From Blasia pusilla (lineage: Eukaryota; Marchantiophyta; Marchantiopsida; Blasiales), in NCBI GenBank assembly GCA_050084515.1, contig CM114272.1, positions 22,878,001 to 22,942,000 on the forward strand: a stretch of DNA of 64,000 nucleotides. The letters run 5' to 3'. Of this stretch, positions 45,274 through 58,203 are shown in pieces. Each line of letters opens with the position of its first letter. Position 1 is the stretch's first letter. The translations under genes and the position numbers were made by a program. Under the pieces are notes generated by a model. It saw only the letters and a program-made list of their open reading frames with translations, made no database searches and was not told the origin of the DNA.

Positions 45274-45858
45274 CGCGCATAGACTGCATACATACAGCGT
45301 TAATGACAAGTGTCATCAGAACAGTTTGATCGAACAAGAGTCGGTTCTCGAATACAAATCATGCAATTGGAAAGTGTTTGGCAACACATACGGACAAGCA
45401 TTCAAAACGGGTGTGTGAATTCATGTCAATAGCACTACTAAGTTCAATTCTCGTTGCGCTGCAAGTAAAGAGAATGGTCGCAACAAATAATTTCATGTGC
45501 AGGTCTGATGGATAAGGAGTAAAATTCTGAAAAACAGACAGATAGATCGTGACCGCGCGAGGTTTCAAGTTGCCAAATTAAACTTCTAGAAAAGAGGTCA
45601 AACGTTATGCCAGTTCTGTGGCACACCAAACTCAAGAGCAGAAACAACTCATTCGCCCACTAATTACAACCTCCACATAAACAGAGTAGGCACCCTTAAC
45701 TATTCGGAAACCTATTCAGAAACTGTTCACTCGAGTAAGGAAAGGTCGAATACTGTCGAAGGTAGCTAGCTAGCTCTCGTCGCTTTCACCTTTGAGTTGT
45801 GACTTTGAATCTCGTAATTGGACACACCGAGCTCTGCTACTCTGGAGCCCTGCCTCCC

Positions 45859-45867
45859 CTACTTATA
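45859..45867 (-). promoter_or_regulatory. TATA box of chitinase B
   Basis: TATAAGTAG on the minus strand about 590 bp before the ATG, followed by GGGGAGGCAGGGCT. The arrangement is shared with chitinase A. Confidence 0.6.
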
Positions 45868-48279
45868 TTTCCCTCGCGGGCTGCTGCAAGACCTGGCAGC
45901 ATCAATCTCGTCGAGAGGAACTATGCAGGAGCCGAGCACTTGTTCGGGTCAACGTAGACCGGGGCCGCATCCAGGACTGGCAACTCATCGGAGCGAAGTT
46001 TTACTTTATCCAGATTTTCTGAACATTAGTGGGCATAGAGCGAATCATGTACAAAGTAGTTCGATATATCCATTTTATTATAACATAACCTCAAAAGACG
46101 ATAAGTAGTTGGTTGGGCTCGAGAGGTTGGTCCAAAGTGTCGTGCGCTGAGTTCTAAATTTTAATATCTTCAAATTTTATTTTTAGAATTTGAAAATCAA
46201 TATTTCCCCCACCACGTCTCCATGGTGTTGAATTTTTTTTTCTCTAAACAATTCTAAAAGTAAAGAATTCCCAATCTCCTTGCAATTTTCCCAAGTTGTA
46301 CAAGAGCGTTGAAATTCAAGTTTCTTTAAAAAATCAAGTTTTATTGGGAAACTTTAAGAAAATATACGGGAGGGAAGTCTTTTGACTGCATTCTTGAAAC
46401 TTAATATGGGTTGAGAATAATATCTTTTCAAAATAGTGAGAGGTAGTAGGTTTTCATTTTTTTTTAAAGGGTTCAAGTTTAAAAAAATTATGGTTAGAAT
46501 TGTTCATCATTGGCTTGATTTATTTACAATAGACAAATGTCTCCATTCTATTATTTACTTGCATAGTAAACTCCTCAATTGTAACATTTCTTCAAAGGCT
46601 TCACATGGTATATTTTCAGGCAACTTAAATACAACATAAATATCCAACAAACAAAACCCAAGTCAAATACAAATAAAATATAAAAATGTTAAGCTCTTAT
46701 TGAAAGTGATCTAAATTCCTTGCCGCGCTCCAAAAATGACTTTCCGATTTTTACACACCTCTTTTGGTTTATGAAAGAAGGGCCGAAGGCCAGAAATTGC
46801 TGGTCCGTGTATTTTGACCATAACTAAAGCTGAATGGAAATCATCTTTCATAATTTGAATGAGAGAATTTGTGTTAAATAAAGTCTTTTTCATGAGATAT
46901 GACATATCACTAAATTAAAGTCTCTGTTTTATTAGCTGCTACAAAATTTTCCTTTTTCAATCGAATGAAGTTTTCTTTTGACTATAAATGAATACTATTT
47001 AAAAGTAAGATGGGAGAATTCCAGGTACTCTGCAAGATAAGTAGCTAAAGGCTTCTAAAAACCTCACGGCATGTACTACACTGGGAAAAGTTTCACCCAA
47101 TAAGAAAATACCTTCATTACGAGTAATATTTGCTTTGGAAACTCAATACAATTTAGAGAATTAGATATGCACCCACTTGATGTAAAGATAGAAAAGTTTG
47201 TCTTCTCCATAAGTCTATCTATGGCCTACAATCATCTTTGAGGATGTGGTATCTAACAATCCATTCATTTCTTGGCAAGAAGGCTACTTAAAATATGTTG
47301 TGGATTCAAATGTGTATACCTTCAACAACTAAGGATTCGTGAGCTTGAGTTTTAATTTTACCGTCATATACTATTATATTTAGTATTAACTTTGACACTT
47401 TTCAATTCTATGAAAGAAGTTTTAGAAGAAAAGCTTGAGATGGGTGATTTAGAAGAAGTTTATCAACTTTTTGGAATGGAAAATTGGTCACCATCTCAAG
47501 TGTTAAAACTACTCTTTCCAACGGAGAGAAGGACCGTCACACCATATGATAAAAAATTATTTTTGAGTTAGTAAGAAACCGTGTCGACCATGGGAGCAAT
47601 TAGTTGCCCATAAACCTGCATCTAGATTTGTAACATTAACATCTAGTAATTGAGATTTACAAGAACTACTCAACACGATAAAGAGTGAGGGATTTTCTAC
47701 TTACGATATAATCTAATAAATAACTCAAGAGGGGCGCTCCTTCATTGTGGGCCCATGTGACTTTTGTCGAGAGAGAGTTAAGACAGAAATATAATCTAGA
47801 AAAGTGATTTGTTTTCTTCCTTTGGTTTGGGATCGCCATGATCTTACACGGCTCGCATGTAAGGCACATCCATGTGAAGAATGCGAAAAACTAACTACCC
47901 GGTACCGACAATTCACAGCTTTCTGGCGTCGCGTAGAAGCAATGCGGACATAACTTCCGACTGGGAACAGTCACCGGCCGACACATCAGTCTCAGAGATG
48001 TCCACAGCTTTGACAACTTCTGAGGAATCCAGTCATTCCCAGTCGGGACCCGTCTGAAGGCTGCAGACTTCACCCTGAACTGTTTCACTCAACAGTTTTT
48101 CGGCCTCACGCAGAATCTGGTTTTGGGACTAATATTTCCTTCACACCTCTACGGGACCTTCAAGGATATCCTCCTCTGACCTCTTGTACTATCTCGTCTC
48201 TAGGTGATGGTGTGCCCAGGGAACAGCAACCTCATTTTTGGACGGACTCTAAAAATCGAGGTATTCTCTAAGAAAGTGG

Positions 48280-48387
48280 GAGGGGCTCTTTGAAGTGGGC
48301 AAGCGTTTCTATTGCAGTTTATCATCTTCGAAGGAGGGGCTTATTGAAGTAGGCAAGCGTTTTTATTGAAGTTTATCATCTTCGAAG
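48280..48387. repeat. Two 54-bp tandem units
   Basis: Units start GAGGGGCT at 48280 and 48334 and end TTATCATCTTCGAAG. A third GAGGGGC at 48388 starts a truncated unit. Confidence 0.85.
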
Positions 48388-51300
48388 GAGGGGCTTAAGG
48401 TGGAAGAACTAGTCTGATCGGAATCTTGAAGGAACAAATGAGTTCGCTTCCTCGCTATCGGATGGAAGTGACTCAAGGGACGAAACAAATCGATGAAGCG
48501 TAGTGCATTTACCATGATCTCCTCGCAGTCATCGACAGTCACTGTGGATTCGAAACGTGCTCCAATTTGCTACGCGCACGTCTCGCTACTGTCGTGGATC
48601 GCCGTTCCCGCGTCTAGAGCTGCGTGTGTTTTTCCAAAGTCACGCTGGATCGCAACCGTCGGCCATGTGCCGAGTCCTAAAGTTTGCAATTCGATATGCA
48701 AAGTGTCCGAGAGCCGATTGGCTGCCCAAGACTACAGCCCATGCGCAAGCTTTGAATGCTTTGAATGCGGATGCCTGACGCATCCCCTCCATGGTTTGGA
48801 TCCCGCTTGAGGACCCGGATGACTCGGATCCGGAAGGGTTAGATCGAAGAAGTAAAGTAAAACAGTTTAGGAAGGAAGCACCCTCCACCAGCCATAGCGA
48901 AACCTCAGATCTGGGGGGATTTGGTTTGGTCAAAGATGACGATCGAACTGGACGCGTACATGTGTGGCAAGGTTGTTTACAGAACTGCTGGAGGTCCGCC
49001 CACTCCTGGAAGGTCTGGGATTCAGGTGCATCCAAAGCCAGTGAGTGAACATGGAAGTGATCGAATAGCACGATGATCGCACTGTTCGGCATTTCTTTGA
49101 ATATTCTTAGGATAAATTGGTTTAATTAAGAACTTTTGAACGCCTATCGTCAAATCCAAGAGGCTACAAAGTGCGCGACTCTATCTCTTCTGACATTGAG
49201 AGTTATTGTCTGCGATCTGCCTTCCTCACATCGACCAAATACGGCCGCACTGTTCTCGTACACAAGTCTCCTGCTGAATCGAGCAGGTTTGATCTGTCTG
49301 ATGTACGAGGTCTGGATTGGGTCAGAATATCTAAGATACCACTCACCTTCGACTGTTCGACATGGTCCTATGAAAGAGTGGTGAAACTTTAGGTCTCTGA
49401 TGGGTTAAATTTACTCTTGCCATGTTCGAATTAGGTGAAGCCAAGGGGCGGCGGATTCTCGATAGCACCACTTTCCACAACACAAGTCTTGCGGGCTTGC
49501 AACGTACCTCCCACTAGGGATTTCTTACGCATAGGTTTTGCTAGCATCCACTTTGTCTTCTACTTCGAATGCACGCGCTCTCTGATGGAAATTCAAACAA
49601 AAATAGATCTACCTTTTACATGAGAAACCTACTTCAGCCTTTTAGTATGATCGATCAATGGCTACCCTGAATGCCTCACAGTCTCTGGATGAGCTTTGTA
49701 GACGCGGACACTTCTTCGTCTAAAAAGCTCATTCACTTTCAATTTACAAACAAAACAGAGAGACACGCGCATCTTCTGGACTTTTTTCACTAGGCAACCT
49801 GTGATTCTCTCTTCCTTAGGTGAAGGAAAAAGGACGCTACCATGGCCTCTCCTGCTCCTCCTCACGTGAAGTTCTCAAAGCACTCTCTCTAAGATGACCT
49901 CATCAGACATACCACGGCTCCTGCTATCATCACCTCCGCCGAAGGAAAAAGGAGCCTCGACTTTGGCTCTTCTGGCAGCACTCCAGGTCCTCCGTAGAAC
50001 TCAGATACACCACATCTGAAAAACATCACCACAGAATTTCAGCAGCTTGAGGGAGAGGAGTTTCTGTTCGTACTACGCTTTCTTCAGGCAACATACCAGC
50101 TCCTTCATCTTGTTTCAAAGACACCACATCTGACGACCAGCACTTGAGGATTTCAGCAGCGTGAAGAAGGTGAGATACTTAACTACGGACTCTTTCGGCA
50201 GATCAGGAGTTGAATTGCATCAGATCGGACTCTGAAGAGCAGCAGTCAACAATCTCGGCTGGATTCACATGGAAGTGAACAGAACTGAAGTGAATGAGGT
50301 CCTAGCAGCACTCATTCGTGATCGCGGTTGTGGCAGGTTGGAGGTGGAGTTTGAAGTTTATTTTCTTATGCTACTTCCATAACAAATAGAAATCAGTGCA
50401 AGTTTCCTCTACGATTCTTATTCGGCGGTCGTATTCTCAAACGGTGAGTTGAAATCGATCAATAGTCGAAAAAACTCGGGCTCTCGGTGTAGGACGAGTC
50501 TTGACAACAAGAAACGTTACTATGGAGTCTCGAGTGACGGTTCAAACTCCAAGTCCTGGGCCCTTGGCTTGAGCACGGCAAACGTGTGATCTCTAGGCCT
50601 GGAGTGTTTCAAGAGTCGAGAAATTTCAGACTCCAGCCCCTGGTTTGCGATGGTGCCTTGAACACAGCAAGCCTGATGCTCTCTAGCCATAGAGTCTCTC
50701 GAGATTGTTAAATCTCGAATCTCCGGCCTGAGACGGTGGCCAGAGCAGATCGATCAGGCTTATAAGCTCGAGTTGTGGAGTATCTCAAGAGTCCAGGTTT
50801 GATGCCTACAAGGAAGCAATTTGACTTTTCAACTAAAAACCCCATGTCAGTATTTTTCATTTGCCTGCGTCACAAATGAATGGGCCAGAAACGGTGGAAA
50901 GTCGAACTGGTCACTGATCGTAAGCACACATATGCTGATCCATCTCTATCTACTCACGTTCAGTTTCATTTCACCATCATTCGTTTTGCAACTGCGGTCT
51001 GAAGTTTACACAACCAAATTAATGAGAGTTCATTGGGTTTCTTGTTACTTTGAAACTTCTCTGATGAGAACTAGTTTAGATGGCCATGATCCTAATATGT
51101 TCGCTTGCTCGTGATGTGCAAGACGGCATATTAGGAGTGTTGGTGCGTCCACTTCGTACTTTGAGCTTTCATTCCTTCCACCTCACACTTTATCATTCCA
51201 TCACTCGTGATATCCTAAACCCTTCTTGGGTACATATTTCTTTCTTGTTTTGCCCTAATCCACATCTAACTCCAACCTCGTGCGAAATAGGATGTCTTGC

Positions 51301-52675
51301 CTTTTGTTGAAGTAGTATGTCTTAAGACCAACTCCGATACATTATGCATTTCTGGTGGTGCCATTGTCAATTAAGCCTGATGTGTGCATTTTGTGTGGAC
51401 GATGCCCCAAGACTGATCTATCACATACCCTCGCATCTTAGTTTCAATCACTCTTTAAGGTCTTTCATATTGTAATAATGTGCAGCTCTATCCAGCAACC
51501 AGTTTCAATGGAAGTTGCAGAAAAAATCTGCATGTAATCCATGCCATATTTACTCCTCCATATTTTGCAAGTGATAACGAGTGGAAGATCCCATTGGGAT
51601 CCGCTTTCTTTTTGTGTTTTAGGGGTTTTAAAATTAATCTGAGATATGTAGAATTATGATTCGAAGGAAAGAAGCCTAGCACAAAAGGCGATGGGCATTT
51701 CGCTTTCGAACTTGCAAGAACTTGCTCCTTGATTCTGTTTTCTGTGTGACTCACGGTACATTCAATGGAAGCATCAAACTCTCGTGACGGTTTGTTTCTA
51801 GTCTTCATCATCTGTTCGGCAGGTCTACAAATCAACAGTGACAAGATGATCTGGAACCGAAATTCTGATGTCGAAAACAGAACAGCAACGATCTTCTGGG
51901 ATAGTGTGGAATTGATTCGTGCTAGATAGGTTTTTTTGGCACTCGCCAACTTGCGAACTTCTTAGTAGTTCTTACCGATCTTGTCCATCTATCGTGTCCC
52001 TGCAGAGAATGAGCAACTTCTCCCACAGTTTGCAAGCAGGACACACTACAACACCATATGGTATGGGAACCTCACAAAACATCAACAGAGAAGTTCCCCA
52101 GCCGGATGTAGATAGTCGGCAAGATGCGACGTCCCCACTAACCTCACTGACCGACGTCCTTGTATTCGAATCTTTTAATTTTGAGCAAAACCCCTGAGGA
52201 CGAATTGTTGGACAGAGCAGAAGCAGAAATTTGCACGAAGAATTGCGAAACAACGCAGACTTTGATGTGATAGTTGGCCTTTGTGGCAAAGTTGACAATT
52301 CCTGTTTGTGCATCTACACATGTGATAGTTGACCTTTGTCTCTACAGAATGGAAAACAACTCACAGCTTGATCTGGTCTAAAACCTTTATGGCAGAGTAG
52401 AGACAGGGTGCATGCAACCTTCCTCGGATGCAAGACCAGGACACTGTCTTACGTCCGAAGAAAGAGAGTATCTCTGCACACGGTAGATTCAAGACGACAG
52501 GACGCATGATCTTCAAGCTCTGGATTGTGTGAAGAAAGACATGCTTCAAGGAGTTTGTAAACAGGAGAAAACGTGGCTCTACAGACAATCCTATCGAGGT
52601 GAATGGATTAAGAAAGGAACATGTGTCCAGAAAACCTTACAACGAGAGTGCCTAGTGATTCGTTTTGTGGACGAA

Positions 52676-52915
52676 GTATTATATTATGGTGATCTTTCTC
52701 CCACTTGAACATGTTCGGCATTGCCAGCCTTAGCGGTCTTGCATCTGTCAGCTTCTGATGTCTTACACTCCACACCGAATTGAACTCCTGCGATGGTATT
52801 AGATTATTGCGGTCTTTCTCCCACTTGAACACATTCGGCATTGCCAGCCTCAGCGGTCTTGCATCTGTCAGCTTCTGATGTCTTACACTCCACAACGAAT
52901 TGAACTCCTGCGATG
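52676..52915. repeat. 120-bp tandem duplication with an open frame through both units
   Basis: Units 52676-52795 and 52796-52915 differ at few positions. The minus strand is open across both, so a 40-residue segment is encoded twice ('VWSVRHQKLTDARPLRLAMP'). Confidence 0.88.
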
Positions 52916-53503
52916 ATAATCTTTAGTTAGATAGGTTGTTGTGACTTAATAGTGTCTTGCGAACGAGAGCGACCACGTTAATCATACGATCCAGATTATG
53001 GACCCTTTAGCGATGGTTATGATTATCAAGACATGGTACACCAAATAAACTGAACAAAAGTCTCCTGGAGTTGAGTCAGACTCCCGGTCAGCTTGAAGTG
53101 ACAGAATTGGAATGAAATACTACTGCTCAGAAAAGCATGGCTGTGTCTTTGCAGCACCCCGGAAAATGAGGAGGAGCTTTATTTATTTACAATTTAAGTT
53201 TTAGGAAGTGCGCGACGGATCAACTTTTGTACATGCTATGATTCCAACTGATACGATCGATGACTCATTTGGTCTGAATATACACGGACTAGCTCGACTT
53301 CCAGTACAAGCAGGAAATTCAGTGATTTCGGTCCCTTAGACTTCATTGGAAAGGAGATGTTCGTAGAATATTGGACGCCCATGCCTGCCTTCAGCTACTG
53401 TAAGCACCATGATCACATCGTCGATAAGCTCTAGCTGCGCCGAGACACCTGGCCATCCAACGCATTTCATCCGACATCAGTTACGGTCAATATGCATGAT
53501 GCA

Positions 53504-54442
53504 TCACTTGGAAATCGAGTTGCTCCTGAGGTTGTTCCATTTAGCACCTTCCCATAACAAGGATGTTGCGTCATGAAATGCAAGGAGAGCAACATCGTTC
53601 ATCCACTCGGGGATGGGGATCATTACCATAGTTTCGGGCAATGTCATCAACTTCACGGAAATTTTAAGGTTTGCGATACACAAATATTCGCTTGAGCCTG
53701 CTATACGCACGATGATGGTGTAGGGATAGAGAAGCCACCTGAGTACTGGGCTTCCAAAAGCTTGGCGGCGCTGTGAGTCTCACACCAAACGTGCAGGATG
53801 CATTGAGAGAAGCTATGTTTTTTCTTCACGCCATGTCGTGCTACCACCTGAATAGTCGGAAGACAGTGGCCAATTATTCCCTTTAAGCATGCATGGGCAG
53901 GATGAGTCAGAAATGTTTTCATTTTCACCCTTCTTCTGATAAAAGTTTGCAGTTAGTTGAGGCATGCACAAAAAGTCCATGTAGATCTGAAACTCGGTGA
54001 ATCAACAGTGAACCAACAGTGAAGTAATTGATCTCAGATTGTGTGGCAGAGTGCTTACCAATCCAAAGAGCTTCTTGTACAGTAGCCTGTATGCTGTATC
54101 TGCTGAGAAATCCTGAGGATCAGGATAAGACATGGCTCTTGTCACCGACACACCGACCCGCTTTCCATATAAGGTACAAATGTAGTCCACCTTCTTCCAG
54201 TTTTGCATGCAGTATTCTACCTGCACACGCAAGTGGGTTTATATCAATGACCCTCCGATGTTTCAAGCCTCGACTCTGGACCCTAAACCAAAGACAGTGC
54301 GTGAAAATTATCATGTCAGGTTTATCACCACAGTGGACATTAATTTCGATCCAACTTCTGAAGACATGAACACTAGGGCTATCGATTACCTCCATTTCAG
54401 TCACAACGTCTCTGGCTTGAAACCGCCTCGCAAAGTACTCCA
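53504..54442 (-). CDS. 3' exons of a conserved protein gene, possibly nuclease-fold family
   Basis: Four minus-strand exons join without frame loss: 54442-54390 (phase 2 start), 54220-54059 (54 codons), 53847-53739 (36 codons plus 1) and 53697-53504 (to TGA). All introns are GT-AG. The joined protein contains 'YFARRFQARDVVTEME', 'NWKKVDYICTLYGKRVGVSV', 'TRAMSYPDP', 'LLYKKLFGLVVARHGV' and 'FSQCILHVWCET'. I recall plant proteins with the pattern VDY...GxRVGVSVTRAM...LLxKKLxGLxVAR...LHxWC, described as restriction-endonuclease-like, but I cannot name the gene and the fold is inference. The 5' end is not fixed. The open frame at 54496-55928 is the obvious candidate. A Glu or Lys of a complete nuclease motif is not evident. 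Confidence 0.75.
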
Positions 54443-54495
54443 CTGAAAGTGACTGCATTGAGATCTCCACGCAGTTAGATGTTTACTCTTCAGCA

Positions 54496-55928
54496 CTAGA
54501 GAACTCTAGTCGATATCCGAATTTTTAGAACAAATTTAAAATGCGAAGGGAATGTTTGTTCCCAACACCAAAACCGTTGATCATTTAAAAATTCCCAAAG
54601 ATGATGCTCGGGCCGTCCTGAGCTCATCGCGCAGAAATAGTTATCATAATGTTTTGGTCTTTGTGCGGAAGCGGAAATGCAGACCTCTGAAATGGAAGAG
54701 CTACCACCGGCGTTGGGTTCACACAGTACGCGTTGCGCATCTTTCCCCAGTCGAAACCCCATGAATGAAGATATGGCTGTGAAGTTGCCCATGAAAACTT
54801 TCGGACGGGAGAACCAGACGTCCTTACCGACCTCATCTTTCAAAGCATTCGACTTCTGACCGCACGTCGCCTTCTGTGTCAATGCAATCATTAAAAGCAG
54901 ATTCTCGTGAATTAATGATGTCACAACGAAGTCCTGATCAAGCATCACCATGACGGGTTTCAGACTGACAGATCGTTCACCATTTTCCTCGCCAGCCTGG
55001 GCCGCTCGATCCAACACCTTCGAATTCTCTTCCTCGAACTTCTGCTGAGATCCATGATTACGTTGTAGTTGACGTCTTACAATCTGCGTTTGCTTCCGCG
55101 TCCAGAAGGGACTGATCGCACTGGGCCCGTGCTTACGATGTTGGCACTCTTCCAAAACATACGAATCGGTTTTATAGCAATAGATGGAGTTTCTCTTAAG
55201 AGAAGAAAGTATTTTCTCCCCGGATCTTCGGTAAAGGTTTGGCAAACTGTTAACAGTATATTCATTTGTGATGAAAGCATGCGAAGCTGAATTCGAACTT
55301 GAACTGCACCCTAGCCAACGCCCCCGACCAATGGTGACAGGAGCGGTGAGGGGCGGCCATTGAGCTGAGTAACTTGCGTTCCCTCCATTGCATGATCTCG
55401 ATAACTTGGCACTTGACGACTCCTCCAAGGTCGAGCATTGAGCACCCATTGAAGCATCCAGGCCCTGCCCTGCCTGAAGGAAGTTTTTAAAAATCCAAAT
55501 TGGATTCGGAGTCCGTAATTTTTCAGCAGAAGTGGGATAATCCCGACTCGCTTTCTGCAGAGAAGGCCAAAACTCATCACACAATTCCCGAGCCTCCTGG
55601 GCAAACAATTTTCCCGTAGCGAGACAACCTCCATCACTCGACTTCTCCTCTCTTCCGACACCACAGCACTTTGCATCACCGCATCTCCAACTCACATCTC
55701 CCCTCCCGAGCTCGCTCCACAATCTACCCCTCTCTTTCCTCCACCTATCGTAGTCATGGCCATCCCCGTGCTCTGACGCATTGCGGTAGTATGTGGAATC
55801 AGAACGAGTCCTAGATCTATCCGAGCAACAGCTCGTGGAAATTGCGGCTGAATCCAAATGTAAAGTGGTTCGGTTCCCAGGGAGCTTCGATAGGCTTCGA
55901 TCCGATATCCAGGGACAAGAGTCCCCAT
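54496..55928 (-). CDS. Long open frame of unknown function, possible 5' part of the 53.5-54.4 kb gene
   Basis: A stretch of 478 codons on the minus strand has no stop, unusual for chance in DNA of this composition. There is no ATG at its beginning (the first in-frame start-like codon is GTG at 55932), so the true start or a splice acceptor is unresolved. The middle part reads protein-like ('ARELCDEFWPSLQKASRDYP', 'QQKFEEENSKVLDRAAQAGE'). No domain was recognised. Another frame opens with ATG at 55928 but ends after 78 codons. It may contain one or two exons plus intron sequence. Confidence 0.38.
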
Positions 55929-55932
55929 TCAC

Positions 55933-57399
55933 TCTTCTGTTGGAATCCAGATCCTCCTGCGCTCTTGCTGTGTCCGACCAAACGAGAGACCCGATTATTT
56001 CTCTTGTAGGAACCAGGAAGGTTTTGTTGACGACGCCGCCGCACTCTCTGGCTCCTGCCTGTGCACGAATCTGCAGACGTCGTGTTGGATTTCATTTTCG
56101 TGGGGTCCATTGTGTGTTGCCACTTCACGTACTAAACTCTCCGGAATTCATACACGCGCGCTCTCAGTGACGTTCACGGCACCATCGGCAATAAACGTGT
56201 TGATATGTGTATATATATATATACACACAGAGTGTCAGATATCTCGAGATTTCTAATCGCCTGACGCTCCACTGAGCGTCTTCAACAGAAATCCAAACGG
56301 AAAGCCGACGTGAGCTCCGATCGATCGGGCGGCAGAGAGATCGCTTGCGAACCTCGAAATTCAAGCAACTCAGCGCAGCGAGCTGCACCACGCCCTGTAT
56401 CAATTTTTCTGTCCGTGTACCATACGCTGTCTAGACCAATTAGAAAGAGCTTGCTTGAATATCCTGCGATGTTCGCGATGGATCTGAACTCGAAGAATTG
56501 AAGCTCGACCCGACAACGCCGAGATCGATAGAGGAAGCGTTCAAGCAGAGCTACAAGAGTGATCCAGAAGCTAAGGAAGCACAAAGAGCCTGGAGATCCT
56601 GAGAATTTCCGTATGCAGGTAGGAAAATACACACAAACGTAGAGAGAGAGGCATATAGGAAGCAATCGGAGCACAGCAAATTCTTGCAGCGTACGCAAAT
56701 TACCGATCCAAATTTAGTCCAGGCGCCAGCTCTCGCATTGGGGAAAGAAGCATCGGCATTTCGACCACCGATCCCAAAACGGATTCCATCTCTATCAATC
56801 ATCAAACGTCACTAAAATAAACTTACGCTCAATCCATGTCCGTTCGGCCGCTCATCGACCCAGATCTCCGCGAGCCCGCATTGCCGGCCCTCCAAACTAC
56901 CCGGACCTGGACAGATCGCTCCCAATTATGTTCCACCACGTGTCCCTTGGTATTGTGGCCCGGACGGTCGCGACCATTGCTACTGTTGACGACCGTACGA
57001 CGTAAGGTAACTCGAGACTATTTCGAGACTACACTGTTGGAAGCATTGCGATTGAGTCCCTCGTAAGTAAACCCCCTATGACAAATTCGAGTATTGTGTT
57101 TTTTAAAATATTTACAAAAAGTTACTAAAAATTATATCGTCCGAGAGCACTCTCACTAAACTAAATGAGCGTTGTGGTATAATTGTAAATTTTTATTTTA
57201 AAATTTTCGTTATATTTGGGACTGTAGTTAATCTTGTGACCAAGCAATAGATCCTCATCAATTTTATGACATAAAATTTTTGAGAGACACAACTCTTTTG
57301 ACCAAAATAATAGAGATATTGACGACATCAACTCCGAAGTTACGACTATCGGATCAAAGCATTTTGAAGGGGAAAAGCCCCTTAGCCTCCTATTGTCCT
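55933..57399. other. Upstream region and AT-rich spacer
   Basis: No gene recognised. A 20-bp alternating palindrome GTGTATAT...ATATACAC lies at 56207-56226. From about 57080 the DNA is AT-rich and may include further decayed Helitron sequence. Confidence 0.4.
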
Positions 57400-57533
57400 A
57401 AATGCTCTATCGCCCCAACAGATCACTTTCATAAATTATATCGATAAAATCGCTATCTTCTCACTTTTAGTTATAATTTCAGATGGTAATTGTATGAAAT
57501 CATATCTTAAGTCAAGGTGCGAAGGTATACGAC
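57400..57533 (-). pseudogene. Helitron helicase remnant 2, part left of the hAT-type insertion
   Basis: On the minus strand this continues the helicase after the insertion. The reverse complement aligns with the plus-strand copy at about 6315-6440, with 'GATTTCATA.AATTA' and 'TAACTAAAAGT' in the same order. Confidence 0.7.
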
Positions 57534-58203
57534 CAAGGTCGCATGCGGACAAAGTTCGTTTCCGTGGATATGTCCATATTCGTGGACTTCCGTCTGTCAC
57601 ATGAAAGGACTTGTCCATGTGGGTCCAATCTTTCACTTCTTTCTCACTCTCTCCACTTGCCTTCGTGTTCCATACTTTCTACTTTCTTCTTCCCTCTACC
57701 TCTACTTCTACTCCCTCCCAAGATTGCACACAGACAAAGTCCGTGTCCGCAGACTTATGTCCGTCGTATGGACGGACATGTCTGCGCAGGCCCAAGTACC
57801 CGCGGCCCGCACCCGAGTCCGCCCGAAGCCGGCCACCTAGACCCGGGCTAACGGAGCCCGCCTCAAGCCCGCACCTGAATGCCTCAAGCCCGCCATGCGA
57901 GCCACGCAACATGTGCAGGCCCTGTCAGCCTAGGTCTAGGTGGCGGGATCCGAGGCGGGCTTCGGGTACGCTCAAGTGTGGGCTCGGGTACAAGCTGAGC
58001 ATGTTTGAGGACATGTCCAAACATGTCCGTTTTTGTACAACCTTGCTCTTTCCTCCCTTATTGTCTCATTCGCCCTTGTCTTGCCTTCCATCATGAGTTA
58101 TACGTGTGGGTCCTATCTCTTGTAATCTATGTTCATGAACGAGTCCAAACTTATCTATCCATGTCCATCATAGGGTAGAATTTTCCATTTTTGTGCAATC
58201 ATG
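57534..58203. mobile_element. Short hAT-type element, copy 4 (host of copy 3)
   Basis: Left end CAAGGTCGCATGCGG, right end TGTGCAATCATG. The flanking 8-mers TATACGAC (57526-57533) and TATATGAC (58204-58211) match at 7 of 8. The second Helitron remnant is interrupted exactly here, and the homologous site near 6310 in the first Helitron is uninterrupted, which confirms the insertion. Confidence 0.85.
57719..58045. mobile_element. Short hAT-type element, copy 3, nested in copy 4
   Basis: Left end CAAGATTGCACACAG, right end TTGTACAACCTTG. The flanking 8-mers CTCCCTCC and CTCTTTCC match at 6 of 8. It sits inside copy 4, so it is the younger insertion. The interior is GC-rich with ACATGTCC words at both ends. 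Confidence 0.82.

Larger units (their letters stand above)
45868..53503. other. Long stretch without a recognised gene
   Basis: 45.9-47.7 kb is AT-rich. 47.8-53.5 kb is balanced in composition and carries many short open frames on both strands, which might include exons or untranslated regions. I found no domain and no convincing set of joined splice sites. Two tandem duplications are listed separately. Confidence 0.4.

Noticed and set aside
48493-49092. Possible genes from 105- and 150-codon frames on opposite strands
   Set aside because: They overlap each other, and neither has a domain or plausible splice context.
51488-52313. Minus-strand frames of 153 and 113 codons
   Set aside because: No recognisable motif, no in-frame joining with neighbours, and an overlapping plus-strand frame of similar length.
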